Assembly: GCF_014648635.1 (NCBI RefSeq) | Contig: NZ_BMRM01000024.1 | Coordinates: 58,032-122,031, forward strand | Direction of reading: 5' to 3' | DNA: 64,000 nucleotides | Source of the DNA: Streptomyces cinerochromogenes | GTDB taxonomy: Bacteria; Actinomycetota; Actinomycetes; Streptomycetales; Streptomycetaceae | Part shown: positions 54,269 to 63,429 of the stretch, one piece after another | Numbering within the stretch: the stretch's first letter is position 1 | How the letters are laid out: each line of letters starts with the position of its first letter | The notes under the pieces: model-generated | What the model was told of the DNA's origin: nothing | Database searches by the model: none | The model's input: the letters and a program-made list of their open reading frames with translations, nothing else | Position numbers and translations under genes: made by a program

Positions 54269-56187
54269 CGACCGCGGAGGGTCCGATGACGAGCGGCCAT
54301 GGTCCGGTGACGGCCGCCGAGGGACTGGTTCCGGTCGCGGAGGGCCTGGGCGCGGTCGCCGAGGGTCCGGGACCGGGTGCCGAGGGTCCGGGACCGGGTA
54401 CCGAGGGTGCGGTGGCCGGCTTCGGGGGGCGGGCGTACCGCGGTGACGGGCCCTACGACCCCGAGTCGACGCTGCGGCTGCGGGTGCTGCCCGCCCGGGG
54501 CCGCCCCGAGCCCGCGCCCGGTTACACCTTCGACGAGATCACCCGGGCCGACTGGGCGCTCGGGCCGGTCCCCGACACGGGCTGGTCCGCGGCGCCCGGT
54601 GCCCGCCGGACCTGGGTCAGCCGTGCCCTGCTGGCCTGTCTGCTGCTCGTCCAGGCGATGCTGTCCCTGCGCCTGCACAACACCGCCTTCGAGGACGAGG
54701 CGCTGTACGTCTACGCCGGGCACGCCATGATCGACCACCTGTTCCACGGCACCCCCGACTACGGCGGCTTCGGCACCTACTTCTCCGGCTCGCCCGTCCT
54801 CTACCCCGTGCTCGCGGCGTGGGTGGACTCCGTCGGCGGACTGACCGCGGTGCGGCTGATGAGCCTCGGCTTCATGCTGGCCGCCACCGGGCTGCTCTAC
54901 TCCTTCACCCGCATGCTCTTCAACGAGCGGACCGCGCTGTGCGCCGCGGGGATCTTCGCCGTCAGCCAGTCGACGCTGTTCCTCGGCAACTTCGCGACCT
55001 ACGACGCCCTGGCGATCCTGCTGCTCGCGCTGAGCGCCTGGATCCTCGTCCGGGTCGTCCGGGTCATCCGAGTCGTCCAGGGCGTCCAGGGCGTCCAGGG
55101 CGCCAAGGTCACCCGGGGCATCCGGCTCGCCCGCGGCCACTGGGCGCTGCCGCTGGCCGCGGCGCCGGTGGCGGCCCTCGCGGTGGGGGTGAAGTACGCC
55201 TCCGCGCTGTACCTCCCGACCGTCACCATCCTGCTGGTGCTGGCCGCCCACCGGCGCCTGGGCGGGCGTCAGGCGCTGCGGCTCGGTGCGGTGTTCACCG
55301 GCGGTGTGGTGGTCCTGCTCGGCATCGGCCTGGCCACCACCGACTACCTGCAGGCGATCCGCAGCACCACCACCGACCGGGCGCACGGCACCACGTCGGT
55401 GCCGGCCATGGCCTGGGACTGCTTCCGCTGGGGCGGCCTGCTCTTCGCCCTGGCCTGCCTCGGCACCGTGCTCTACACGCGCCGCGAGCGGCTCGGCGAG
55501 GTGCCGGGCCGGCGGGCCCCGGCGGGTCCGGGGACGCGGTGGCGCCTGGTCCTGGGTGCCGTCCTCACCGGCACCGCGCTGCTCGCGCCCGCGTACCAGA
55601 TCCACCTCCAGACCAGCGTCTCCCTGCACAAGCACATCGGGTACGGCCTGCTGTTCGCCGCCCCGATGGCGGGCGTGGGCCTCACCCGGCTGGTGGGAGC
55701 GCACTTCAGGTTCCCCCAGGCGGCCATCGCCGTCGGGGTGCTGGCCCTCACCCTCGGCATGTCGCAGTCCGCGCAGAACTACGGCATCTGGCCGAGCACC
55801 ACCTATCTGATGCCGGAACTGGCCAAGAACGTACGGCCGGGGCAGAAGTGGCTGGGCCAGCCGCACGAGGCGCCCGTGTACTACCTCAGCCGCGAGGGCC
55901 TCACCGACTACACGCTGTGGACCTCGATCTACTACATCGACTACACGGGACGTCAGGGCCGCCACCTCATGGGTGCGGAGGGCTACCGGGCCGCGATCGA
56001 CGACGGCTGGTTCGACGGTGTCGTCCTGGACTGGTCCGACCAGCCGGGCGACGTCCAGGCGCTGATCCGCGGCGAGATGCGGACCAGCGGACGGTACCGG
56101 CTGGCCGGCGCCCTGTCGTACCGCACGTCCGTGGGCACGGGGCACTTCGAGATCTGGCTCCGTGTGCCGGCGGCGCACGGGCGCTGA
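54265..56187 (+). CDS. GT-C-fold membrane glycosyltransferase (GT39/ArnT-like)
   Basis: A 640-residue integral membrane protein. The first ~45 residues are low complexity (VAEGLGAVAEGPGPGAEG), then a cytoplasmic segment of about 90 residues, and about ten membrane helices from residue ~115. The extracytoplasmic first loop carries FEDEALYVYAGHA, the acidic DE motif that is catalytic in GT-C enzymes using polyprenyl-phosphate sugars. A large C-terminal exterior domain follows (YYLSREGLTDYTLW). It probably adds sugars from a lipid donor to an exported polymer or protein. The start GTG overlaps the previous stop. Confidence 0.85.
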   Translation: MTTAEGPMTSGHGPVTAAEGLVPVAEGLGAVAEGPGPGAEGPGPGTEGAVAGFGGRAYRGDGPYDPESTLRLRVLPARGRPEPAPGYTFDEITRADWALGPVPDTGWSAAPGARRTWVSRALLACLLLVQAMLSLRLHNTAFEDEALYVYAGHAMIDHLFHGTPDYGGFGTYFSGSPVLYPVLAAWVDSVGGLTAVRLMSLGFMLAATGLLYSFTRMLFNERTALCAAGIFAVSQSTLFLGNFATYDALAILLLALSAWILVRVVRVIRVVQGVQGVQGAKVTRGIRLARGHWALPLAAAPVAALAVGVKYASALYLPTVTILLVLAAHRRLGGRQALRLGAVFTGGVVVLLGIGLATTDYLQAIRSTTTDRAHGTTSVPAMAWDCFRWGGLLFALACLGTVLYTRRERLGEVPGRRAPAGPGTRWRLVLGAVLTGTALLAPAYQIHLQTSVSLHKHIGYGLLFAAPMAGVGLTRLVGAHFRFPQAAIAVGVLALTLGMSQSAQNYGIWPSTTYLMPELAKNVRPGQKWLGQPHEAPVYYLSREGLTDYTLWTSIYYIDYTGRQGRHLMGAEGYRAAIDDGWFDGVVLDWSDQPGDVQALIRGEMRTSGRYRLAGALSYRTSVGTGHFEIWLRVPAAHGR

Positions 56188-56562
56188 CGGGGCCGAGGGA
56201 CGGCGGGCCGGGAGGGGGTCGTCGCGATCGTGCCCGTGCGGACACGGTTTCCGCCCGGAGGGGCACGAAGGCTCCGCGGGCCCGGCGGCCGGCCCGTGTT
56301 CGTCGGCCGGTCTCTATATCATCGGCCCGGACGTCAGGCCGAGGCCGAGGGTTCCGGCACGGCCGAGCGGGGCCCCAGCACGACGACGGAGATGCCCGGA
56401 TGAATCCCAGTCAGGTGACCGGACCGGCCGAGACCCGGCCCCCGTCCCCCGCCGCCCCGTCCCCCGCTGCCCCGTGCCCCGCTCCCCCGTCCCTCGCCGC
56501 CCCGGCCGGCGGCACGCTCGCGTACGGCCGTTCCGCGGCGCGGCGGACAGGCACTTGACGCT
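56188..56562. other. Gap downstream of the glycosyltransferase operon
   Basis: A 375-base region without a confident gene. A 52-codon plus-strand frame (56401-56559) encodes a Pro/Ala-rich peptide (SPAAPSPAAPCPAPPS) with no ribosome binding site; I do not call it. The region should hold the promoter of the next gene. Confidence 0.4.
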
Positions 56563-58884
56563 GTGGCGGACAGGCACGTGACCGCACGCGGCAGGGACGG
56601 CGGCGGCGCGGGCGGCAGGAAGCGGCCGTGGCGGACGCCGAGGGCCCGGTCCGCGCCCCCGGCCGAACGGCTCGCGGCGCCCCCGGCCGAACCGCACGCG
56701 GCGCCCCCGGCCGCCCTGGCGGTGCAACGGGTCGGCGGCGCCTGGCTGGTGCACCCGGCCACCGGACCCGACCGGCGGTCGCTGCTGTTCGCCGCCGGCC
56801 TGGCAGCCGATCCCGAGTACGCGGTCGTCGTCGTGGACCTCCTGCCGGACACGGCGCTGGACGCGGTCGAGGAGGCGCTGGCGCGGGCGGTGCCCGCCGG
56901 TCCGCGCGGCCTGCGGCTGGTGTTCGGCAGACCGCCGTCGCAGGGCCCCGCCGCCGCGGGACGCTGGCTGGCCGGGCGGCTGGGGCGGGACGTGGTCGTA
57001 CCGGACGGGGTGCTGCTCCCGTCCGCCGGGGGCGCCCTGTTCATCGGGGCGGACCGGGGCCGGGGCTGGGTGCTCGCCACGCCGGAGGGCCGGGAGCGGT
57101 ACGTGTCCCGCCGTTTCCCCCGGCCCGCGTGGGACGGCACCCTGCCGGACCGCCCCCGGCCGGTGGGAGGGGACGCGGTGGCCGAACCGGTGAGCGCCGG
57201 GGTGTGGATCCGCCCGGTGCGCGAGGACGCCGCCCAGCACCGCCACCGCCGGTACCTGGCCGCCCGGCTGCGCTGCCGGAGCGAGGCGGTCACCGTGGTG
57301 ATCGGCACTCCCGACGCCCCGGAGCCCGCGCCGGAGGACGTCGCGCGTTTCTGGCTGGGGCTTCCGGAGGACGCCAGGTCCACGATGCGCGTCGTGCTGT
57401 TCGGGCGGGCGCGGGGAGCCGGCGGGCGTCCCTACGGCGAGCACCTCGCCGACCTGACCGGCGAGCCGGTCCGTGTCTACAACGGTTTTCCCACCAGCGA
57501 TCCGGTCGTCGGCCGGGCGCCGCTGGACGAGGTGCGGTTCCTGGAGGGGGACGGGACTCCCGGGCGGCCCGTCCTCGCCCGCGAGTACCTGTGCCTGCCC
57601 CCGGAGCCGGGCGGACAGCCCGCCGTGTCACTCGCGGTCGACCACCGCTGGCCCCTCGACCACCTGCCGATGCTCCGCCGGGGCCTGTACCGCGGCGGGC
57701 CGGGCGTCGCGCTGGAGGTGCTCCCCTGGGGGCTGTGGATACGTCCCTCCGCCGAACCGTCGTACGCCGACGAGGTACGCGCCGCTCCCCCGGACCCGCA
57801 CCACGAACTGATCCTGTGCGACGACAGCGTCGCCGAGGCGCTGCCCCGGCTCCAGCAGCTGGCCGAGGACGTCGTGCGGCGCCTGCCGCCGGAGACCGGT
57901 CTGCTGGTGCGGGTGCTGACCGCCGGCCGGCCGTGGGGTGTGCCCGCGCCGGCCGCCGCGCGCCGTGAACTCCCGCCTGCCGGTGGCGCGTCACGGGTCG
58001 GGGAGGCCGAGGAGGGGGGCGAGGAGAAGCCTGCGCACGGGTTTGAGGAGAGGGCTGAGGCGGGGGCTGGAGAGGAGGCCGTGGCGGGGCCGGAGCGGGT
58101 GGCGGGCGGTCCGTTCGGCGGCGCGGGGTCTCCCAGGGACGCCGCCGTCGTCGCCCTGGCGCTCCAGCGGAACCCCGAGCTGGGCCGGGGCTTTCCACCC
58201 GAGGCCGTCCTGGCGGGACTCCTCGCGGCCCGGCTCCAGCTGACGGTGCACGGACGGGGATCCGGCCCGCAACCCGCGGGCACCGGTGGTGCGGTGCCGG
58301 CGCCGACCGCGCCGGCCCTGGAGGGGCTGGCGATGCTGCCCGTGCACGACGGCGTGGTGGCGTTGCGCACCGACCTGGACGAGGCCGGGGCGCGGTGGTA
58401 CGAGGAACACCGCCAGGTCGTCGAGGACGGGGTGTGCTCGGCGTCCCTCACCGGCAATCCCGGGCGGACGGGCAACGCCGACATCGTCATCCGCTCGCTC
58501 ACCGGCCGCCGCACGGCCCTGCTGGAACCCGAGCTCCCGGACAGGGTGCTGTTCGCGCCGGGAACGCGGTTCGAGGTCCTTCAGGTCAGGGTGCGGCGGG
58601 GCGAGCGTACGGTCGTGATGATGCGGGAGCTGCCCGCGGGGGATGTCGTGCCGGACGGTCCCGTCCCGGTGGTCGGGGCGGTCGTGCGGGAGATGGAGGA
58701 GTCCCTGCGGGTGTGGCGCGGGGACGAGGAGAGCGGTCCGGTGCGGAGCGGCACACCGGACCCGTTCGCCCGTCCGCCCGGTCTGGGGGAGCCGACCCCG
58801 GACCCGACCCCGGTCCCGGACCCGGCGCGGGGCCGGTCCGGCGCCGTGGGCCGTCCCGTCGCGCTCAGTGAGCGGTTCCGCTGA
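56563..58884 (+). CDS. Large multi-domain protein with degenerate ADP-ribosyltransferase-like C-terminus
   Basis: A 773-residue soluble protein with a basic, Ala/Pro-rich N-terminus (first ~45 residues). Three related modules follow (about 50-170, 175-390, 395-470) with the recurring pattern of a hydrophobic strand, VWIRP or LWIRP, and GRDVVVPDGVLLP; a charged linker (about 475-535), and a C-terminal domain with DGVVALRTDL, SLTGRRTALLEPELPDRVLFAPGTRFEVLQV. That ending is like ADP-ribosyltransferase folds, but the key Glu pair before VLF is lost (LPDR). It overlaps the B-lectin gene by 20 bases at its 3' end. It is a paralogue of the 930-residue protein on the other strand. The start is uncertain. 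Confidence 0.65.
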   Translation: MADRHVTARGRDGGGAGGRKRPWRTPRARSAPPAERLAAPPAEPHAAPPAALAVQRVGGAWLVHPATGPDRRSLLFAAGLAADPEYAVVVVDLLPDTALDAVEEALARAVPAGPRGLRLVFGRPPSQGPAAAGRWLAGRLGRDVVVPDGVLLPSAGGALFIGADRGRGWVLATPEGRERYVSRRFPRPAWDGTLPDRPRPVGGDAVAEPVSAGVWIRPVREDAAQHRHRRYLAARLRCRSEAVTVVIGTPDAPEPAPEDVARFWLGLPEDARSTMRVVLFGRARGAGGRPYGEHLADLTGEPVRVYNGFPTSDPVVGRAPLDEVRFLEGDGTPGRPVLAREYLCLPPEPGGQPAVSLAVDHRWPLDHLPMLRRGLYRGGPGVALEVLPWGLWIRPSAEPSYADEVRAAPPDPHHELILCDDSVAEALPRLQQLAEDVVRRLPPETGLLVRVLTAGRPWGVPAPAAARRELPPAGGASRVGEAEEGGEEKPAHGFEERAEAGAGEEAVAGPERVAGGPFGGAGSPRDAAVVALALQRNPELGRGFPPEAVLAGLLAARLQLTVHGRGSGPQPAGTGGAVPAPTAPALEGLAMLPVHDGVVALRTDLDEAGARWYEEHRQVVEDGVCSASLTGNPGRTGNADIVIRSLTGRRTALLEPELPDRVLFAPGTRFEVLQVRVRRGERTVVMMRELPAGDVVPDGPVPVVGAVVREMEESLRVWRGDEESGPVRSGTPDPFARPPGLGEPTPDPTPVPDPARGRSGAVGRPVALSERFR

Positions 58885-60229
58885 CCCACAGGGTCGTGCC
58901 GTCCTGCTGGATCACCACGTCGCCGTCGTCCTGCAGCACGAGCTGGGCCCCGTCGTGCCCGGCGGTCCCGGAGGACCAGGCCGTCTGGTCGTCGCGGGTG
59001 TAGACGACGAGGTGGCCGTCGGCCTGGAAGACCGTCCGGTAGCCCCGGCCCTCGGTGTGGGAGGACCAGCGGACCGTGCCGTTCTCGTCGGTGACGACCA
59101 GGTTGCCGTCGTCCCGCATGGCGAGGGTGGCCCGGTCGGACACGATCGACGTGCCGGGCTCCAGCACCCGGGTGGCCTCGACCACCAGACCGCCCGCGGT
59201 GGTCGGGGCGGCCGTCGGGGTGGCGGTCTGCGGGGTGGGGGCGGGCGCCGCGGCCGGGGCGGGAGTGGGCGCCGGAGGGGCGGGTGCCGCTGAGGTTGTG
59301 GCGCGGGTCGCGGCCGCCGGTGTCGGGGTGGTGCGGGGGGTGTGCGGGGTGGTGGTGTGCGGGGTGCTGCGCGACGTGGTGGGGCCGCCCGTGGTGGCGG
59401 TCCGGGTGGTGGCGGTCCCTGTGGTGGTGGTCCTGGTGGCGGCCGTCCGGGTGGTGGCCGTCGTCCGGTGTTCCCCGGTGCCGGACGCGGGGTGGCTCTG
59501 GCTCTGCTGCCGCTGCGGTGCACCACCGGCGAGGGCCGTCGGAGCGTGTTGCGTGGCGCGGGGGGTGGGTGGGGTCTCGGGGTGGGGGGCGCGTATGCCG
59601 GGGCCTTGGTACGGCTTGCGGGGGGAGACGCGGATGCTCGGGGCCGGCGCGGGGGGTGACGAGGAGGTGTGGGGTTCGGGGGACGCGGAGGACGGGGTGG
59701 AGCGAGACGGGGCGGACGGAGACGAGGCGGAGGGAGCCGGGGCGGAGCGGGACGAGGTCGCGGGGGTGGGGTGGGTCGGGACGTCGATGGTGAAGTCGGG
59801 GCCGACCGTCCGCGGCGAGGGGGACTGCCGGCCGGATGCCTCGAAGTCGGTCTCGCCGTCCTTGTCGTTGTGGCTCAGTGCCAGCGGCAGCGCGACCAGG
59901 ACCGCTCCGGCGACCGCGGCGGCGGCCAGCATCGGCCGCTGGCTGGGCTTGCCGCCGGCGGGCGCGGCGCCGTCCGCCGTACCGCCCTCGGGTTCCGGTG
60001 CCTCCTCCCGGCGGCGGGCGCCCACGGTCCGCAGGCCGGCTGTCGGCGCGCCGTCGCGGAGCTGCCGGGCGGGCGGGACCGGGGCCGGGGCCGTCCGAGG
60101 CGACTCGCCGGTGTCGGAGCCGGCGGCGGGCTCGGTGGCGGTGGACAGGACCACCGCCCGCCGCATCCTCAACTGGTCGGCGGCTTCCGGCGGTGCGCCG
60201 CGCCGTGGCGTCCTGCGCTCAGCGGACAT
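58865..60229 (-). CDS. Membrane-anchored bulb-type (mannose-binding) lectin
   Basis: A 454-residue protein with a cytoplasmic N-terminus of about 95 residues (Arg/Ala/Glu-rich), one membrane helix (MLAAAAVAGAVLVALPLAL, about 99-117), a long Pro/Ser/Thr spacer of more than 200 residues and a C-terminal B-lectin domain of about 110 residues. Three repeats of the QxDxNxVxY type are seen: MRDDGNLVVT, FQADGHLVVY, LQDDGDVVIQ; the Asn is replaced in two, so sugar binding may be altered. It points a lectin outwards on a stalk. It lies between two related large genes and downstream of polysaccharide genes. Confidence 0.85.
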   Translation of the reverse strand: MSAERRTPRRGAPPEAADQLRMRRAVVLSTATEPAAGSDTGESPRTAPAPVPPARQLRDGAPTAGLRTVGARRREEAPEPEGGTADGAAPAGGKPSQRPMLAAAAVAGAVLVALPLALSHNDKDGETDFEASGRQSPSPRTVGPDFTIDVPTHPTPATSSRSAPAPSASSPSAPSRSTPSSASPEPHTSSSPPAPAPSIRVSPRKPYQGPGIRAPHPETPPTPRATQHAPTALAGGAPQRQQSQSHPASGTGEHRTTATTRTAATRTTTTGTATTRTATTGGPTTSRSTPHTTTPHTPRTTPTPAAATRATTSAAPAPPAPTPAPAAAPAPTPQTATPTAAPTTAGGLVVEATRVLEPGTSIVSDRATLAMRDDGNLVVTDENGTVRWSSHTEGRGYRTVFQADGHLVVYTRDDQTAWSSGTAGHDGAQLVLQDDGDVVIQQDGTTLWVSGTAH

Positions 60230-60286
60230 GCTGTTCTCCTCTGCTGGGGGTGGGGGTGTCCGGCCCGGCGGGGCCGGACGGCCTGA

Positions 60287-63079
60287 TCAGGCGCGGTCGT
60301 CCGCCTCCGGGGGGCGTTCGGCCAGCTGTCCGGCGAGGCGGGGCGGCCACGAAGCGGCGGGGCCGGCCGCCGGTTCCCGGTCCGCCGCCTGCCGCAGTGC
60401 TCCCAGGGCGGCCCGGTCCCCGGCCTCCTGCTCACCGGAACGAGCGGCGGGGCCGCCGTCGGTCACCTCACGCAGCAGTACCGTCATGGCGCCGGGCCGC
60501 CCTTGGGTCCCGAGGACCCTGAAGCGGGTACCGGGGCCGAAGACGACCTCCTCGCCGTGCCCGGCGGGCCCGCCGGCGGGACCCGGGGTGAACAGGCCGC
60601 GCACCCGCCGGCCGGTCACCGACCAGACGAGGTACCGGTCGGCTGCCGACGCGGGAGCGCCGTCCAGCGCCAGGGCGCCGACCGGGCCCGGCTCGCACAG
60701 TTCCGTACCGGGGGGCAGTGCGCTCGCCCCCGGGGGGAGGGTGCCGGCGTCGCGGACGACGACCCCGCGGTACGACGGGAGCCGCCGTAGTCCGGATGCC
60801 AGACAGGACAGGTAGGGCAGCGCCTCGTCCGCCCCCAGCGCGAGGCGCCGTTCCAGCCAGGTCCAGCTCAGCGGGCCGTCGTCCAGGGTGAGGAAACAGC
60901 GCACCGCGACGAGGTCCGCGGGCGTCTCCTCGCTCTGCTGGTGCATGCGCAGCCCCGGCACCACCATCAACGTACGGGCCACGGCCGCCTGTTGCTGCCA
61001 CCACTGCTCACCGGCCAGGGCCTGGACCGCCTGCCGGTCGGCCGGACTGCTCCGGTGCAGCGGAGTGATGCGGACGGGGAGGGCGGCTCGGCGTTCCGGG
61101 GTGGTGGGTGCGGGTGAGTGCTCCGGGGTGGGGGGCCGGACGGGCGCGGGGGCCTGGGTTGTGGGCCGGGCGGGCGCAGGCCCCTCGGTGGCGGGCCGGG
61201 CAGGCGCAAGCCCCTGGGGCGCGCGGTGGGGCGGCGCCGGTGCCGGCGCGGGTGCCGGTGCTGGTGCCGGCGCGGGTGCCGGTGCTGGTGCCGGCGCGGG
61301 TGCCGGTGCCGGTGCCGGTGACGGGGGCTGTGTTCGTGGGGCCGGTGGCCCCTGGGGCACGGGAGTGGGGGCCGTGCTCTGTGTGAACGTGGACGTGGCC
61401 GTGGGGGCGGGAGCGGTCGGCGCGGTCGACAGTCCTGTCGGTGCCTCGCGTGCGACCTTCCAGGGGACCGGGACGGAACGGCCGCCCGGTCCGCCCACCG
61501 AGCGGCTCGCGGCGAGTGCCTGGGCGTAGCCCGGCGGCACCGGGGCCCTCACCGCGGCCGCGGCGGGCACGGCCGGGGTGTCGACCACCGGCGCGGGCGG
61601 GGCGGACACGCGCCGGACCCGTACGCTCATCGGCGAGGCGTGCCAAGGAGCCTGGGCGGTGTCGGCGTCCGCGTGGGGCGCGGCCGGCTCGGCGGCCGTC
61701 TCCTCCGCGCCGTCGTCCTGGCGGTACTCCAGGGCGAGGTCCCCTCGTTCGGCGAGGCGGCGCAGCAGGCGCCGTCCCTGCGGACCGCACCTGCCGAGCA
61801 CGTGCAGCGTCGTCCGCGCCCGCACCGACGGTTCCAGTCCCTCCACCAACGTGTCGAGCACGGGCCACAGCCGGTCGTCGAGCCGCTGCCCGGGCGCACC
61901 GACGTCGACGGTCACCGTGTCGGCGGCGAGCGCTCGCCCGGACGCCTCCGCGGGTACGTCGCCGTGGGGGCCCACCCACAGTCCCGCGCGGGTGACGGCG
62001 ACCTGCCACACGTCGTCCAGGAGCAGGACCCCGTCCCGGGGGCCGGCGGCCAGTCCGGCGACGGGCGGCCGCCAGCGCAGGACGCGCGGTGCCGGGGCGG
62101 GACCGCCGGAAGCCGGGCGGCAGGCGACGGCCTCCACGTAGGGCCGCCAGGTCGGTTCGCCGTCCGCTCCGATCAGCACCACGGCCCAGTCCTCGTCCGC
62201 GCCGTCCGCGCGCTCCAGCAGGACGGGGACCCCGCTCACCACCTCCACCTCGGTGCCCAGCAGGTCGGCGGTCTCCTGGCCGCCGCCCAGCAGGTCGCGT
62301 CCGTCCCCGGGGACGAGGCGGGCGGCGGCGCGGGCCCGTGAGGGCAGCAGGGCGAGCAGTTCGGCCAGGGCCCGCGCGGAGACGGGGGGCGTGCCGGGGG
62401 TGCCCACCACGACGGCGAGCCGGTGCTCGTCCACGGGGATCGAGGCGGCGACGGCCCGTTCGGCGTCCGGGACCGGTCCCGCCGTCCGGATCAGCACGCC
62501 CGCGGGGACGGGCTCGACCACATGCCCGTCGACGGCGTCGGCCGTCAGCCGTGCCGCCGCGTCCTCCCAGCTCGGCACGGGATGGCGCAGCCCGAGCGGC
62601 CGGGGTGCCAGGCCGGGGGCGAAGTGCCGCCAGCCGCCTGGTTCGGCGGGGGTGAAGAGCGTGCCGCCGGGGGCGACGACCACCGGGCCGGCGGGGGCGA
62701 CGACGTCCAGGCCCCAGGTGTCGGCGACGCGCCTGGCGGGAGCGGGGCGGTCCGGCAGGTCGGCTCCCGCGCCGGCCCACAGCAGCCGTACGCCGGTGAT
62801 CCCGGTCCGGCCGCACTCGTCCAGCACCGGTGCGAGGTGCTGCCACAGGACGGTGGACCCGGCGATGCTCGCGGAGACCACCACGGTCGCCTGGTCGTGT
62901 TCCCCGCCGCTCAACGCGTCGGCGGTCGCGGCAAGTCGTGCCGACTCCCCGGCGTCGGACGCGAGCAGGTAGAGGGGGCCGGACCGGCTGGGACGGGACG
63001 GTCCGGCCCACCGTGAGGCGAGCGTCCTCAAGGGGCCGAGACCGGTTGTCCACCGCCGCACAGGTCCTCGCCCGCTCAC
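60287..63079 (-). CDS. Large multi-domain protein with ADP-ribosyltransferase-like C-terminus
   Basis: A 930-residue protein, paralogue of the 773-residue protein. The N-terminal ~420 residues hold three modules (YLLASDAGESARLAATADAL; VVVAPGGTLFTPAEPGG; VPAGVLIRTAG; LWVGPHGDVP). Then comes an Ala/Pro spacer with an (AP)n run near residues 585-620. The C-terminal domain (about 690-900) has YRGVVVRDAG (Arg), YLVWSVTGRRV (Ser) and GEEVVFGPGTRFRVL (Glu), in the order of the R-S-E motif of arginine-type ADP-ribosyltransferases. This one keeps the Glu pair, the paralogue does not. The start GTG 63079 is fairly clear. The export signal is not obvious; the function is inference. Confidence 0.7.
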   Translation of the reverse strand: MSGRGPVRRWTTGLGPLRTLASRWAGPSRPSRSGPLYLLASDAGESARLAATADALSGGEHDQATVVVSASIAGSTVLWQHLAPVLDECGRTGITGVRLLWAGAGADLPDRPAPARRVADTWGLDVVAPAGPVVVAPGGTLFTPAEPGGWRHFAPGLAPRPLGLRHPVPSWEDAAARLTADAVDGHVVEPVPAGVLIRTAGPVPDAERAVAASIPVDEHRLAVVVGTPGTPPVSARALAELLALLPSRARAAARLVPGDGRDLLGGGQETADLLGTEVEVVSGVPVLLERADGADEDWAVVLIGADGEPTWRPYVEAVACRPASGGPAPAPRVLRWRPPVAGLAAGPRDGVLLLDDVWQVAVTRAGLWVGPHGDVPAEASGRALAADTVTVDVGAPGQRLDDRLWPVLDTLVEGLEPSVRARTTLHVLGRCGPQGRRLLRRLAERGDLALEYRQDDGAEETAAEPAAPHADADTAQAPWHASPMSVRVRRVSAPPAPVVDTPAVPAAAAVRAPVPPGYAQALAASRSVGGPGGRSVPVPWKVAREAPTGLSTAPTAPAPTATSTFTQSTAPTPVPQGPPAPRTQPPSPAPAPAPAPAPAPAPAPAPAPAPAPAPAPPHRAPQGLAPARPATEGPAPARPTTQAPAPVRPPTPEHSPAPTTPERRAALPVRITPLHRSSPADRQAVQALAGEQWWQQQAAVARTLMVVPGLRMHQQSEETPADLVAVRCFLTLDDGPLSWTWLERRLALGADEALPYLSCLASGLRRLPSYRGVVVRDAGTLPPGASALPPGTELCEPGPVGALALDGAPASAADRYLVWSVTGRRVRGLFTPGPAGGPAGHGEEVVFGPGTRFRVLGTQGRPGAMTVLLREVTDGGPAARSGEQEAGDRAALGALRQAADREPAAGPAASWPPRLAGQLAERPPEADDRA
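61216..61325. repeat. Tandem GGTGCCGGTGCT repeats encoding an Ala-Pro run
   Basis: About 110 bases made of units such as GGTGCCGGTGCTGGTGCCGG, the minus-strand coding for an alternating Ala/Pro spacer in the 930-residue protein. It is likely variable in copy number between strains. Confidence 0.85.
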
Positions 63080-63429
63080 TGGTCGCCGTGTCTCCCGCCC
63101 GGTGCTGCGCCTGCCCGGGCCTGAGCCGCCGACCCGGCACGGTCATCGCAGCAGGTGCGGCCGCCGGGCCTCAAGGAGTCCGGCGGAAGCGTGCCCTTTC
63201 GGACGGCGGCCCGTGCACGAGAGGACATGGCGCCCCGGGCCGGGGACGAGCGCGGCGGCGGGCCGTTGCGGTCCCGGCGGGTGCGGGCGGAGTGACCGAA
63301 GAGGCGGAGTGAGTGGCTCGCCGGGCAGACGGCGCGGCGGACCGCTGCCATCTCCCTTCCGCTTCTCCAATGATCGGCCCGGCGAGTCGAGAAGCGATCC
63401 ACACCACATGAGACCGACCAGGAGATTGC
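63080..63429. other. Divergent upstream region of the secreted protein gene
   Basis: A 350-base gap between the divergent 930-residue gene and the secreted protein gene. No gene, RNA or clear promoter is seen; an AGGAG just before GTG 63430 marks the translation start of the right gene. Confidence 0.45.

Noticed and set aside
53965..56178. 737-codon minus-strand frame
   Set aside because: Antisense to the GT-C transferase gene; His/Gln/Arg-rich shadow composition.
56401..56559. 52-codon Pro/Ala-rich frame
   Set aside because: Low complexity and no start signal; such frames arise by chance in GC-rich DNA.
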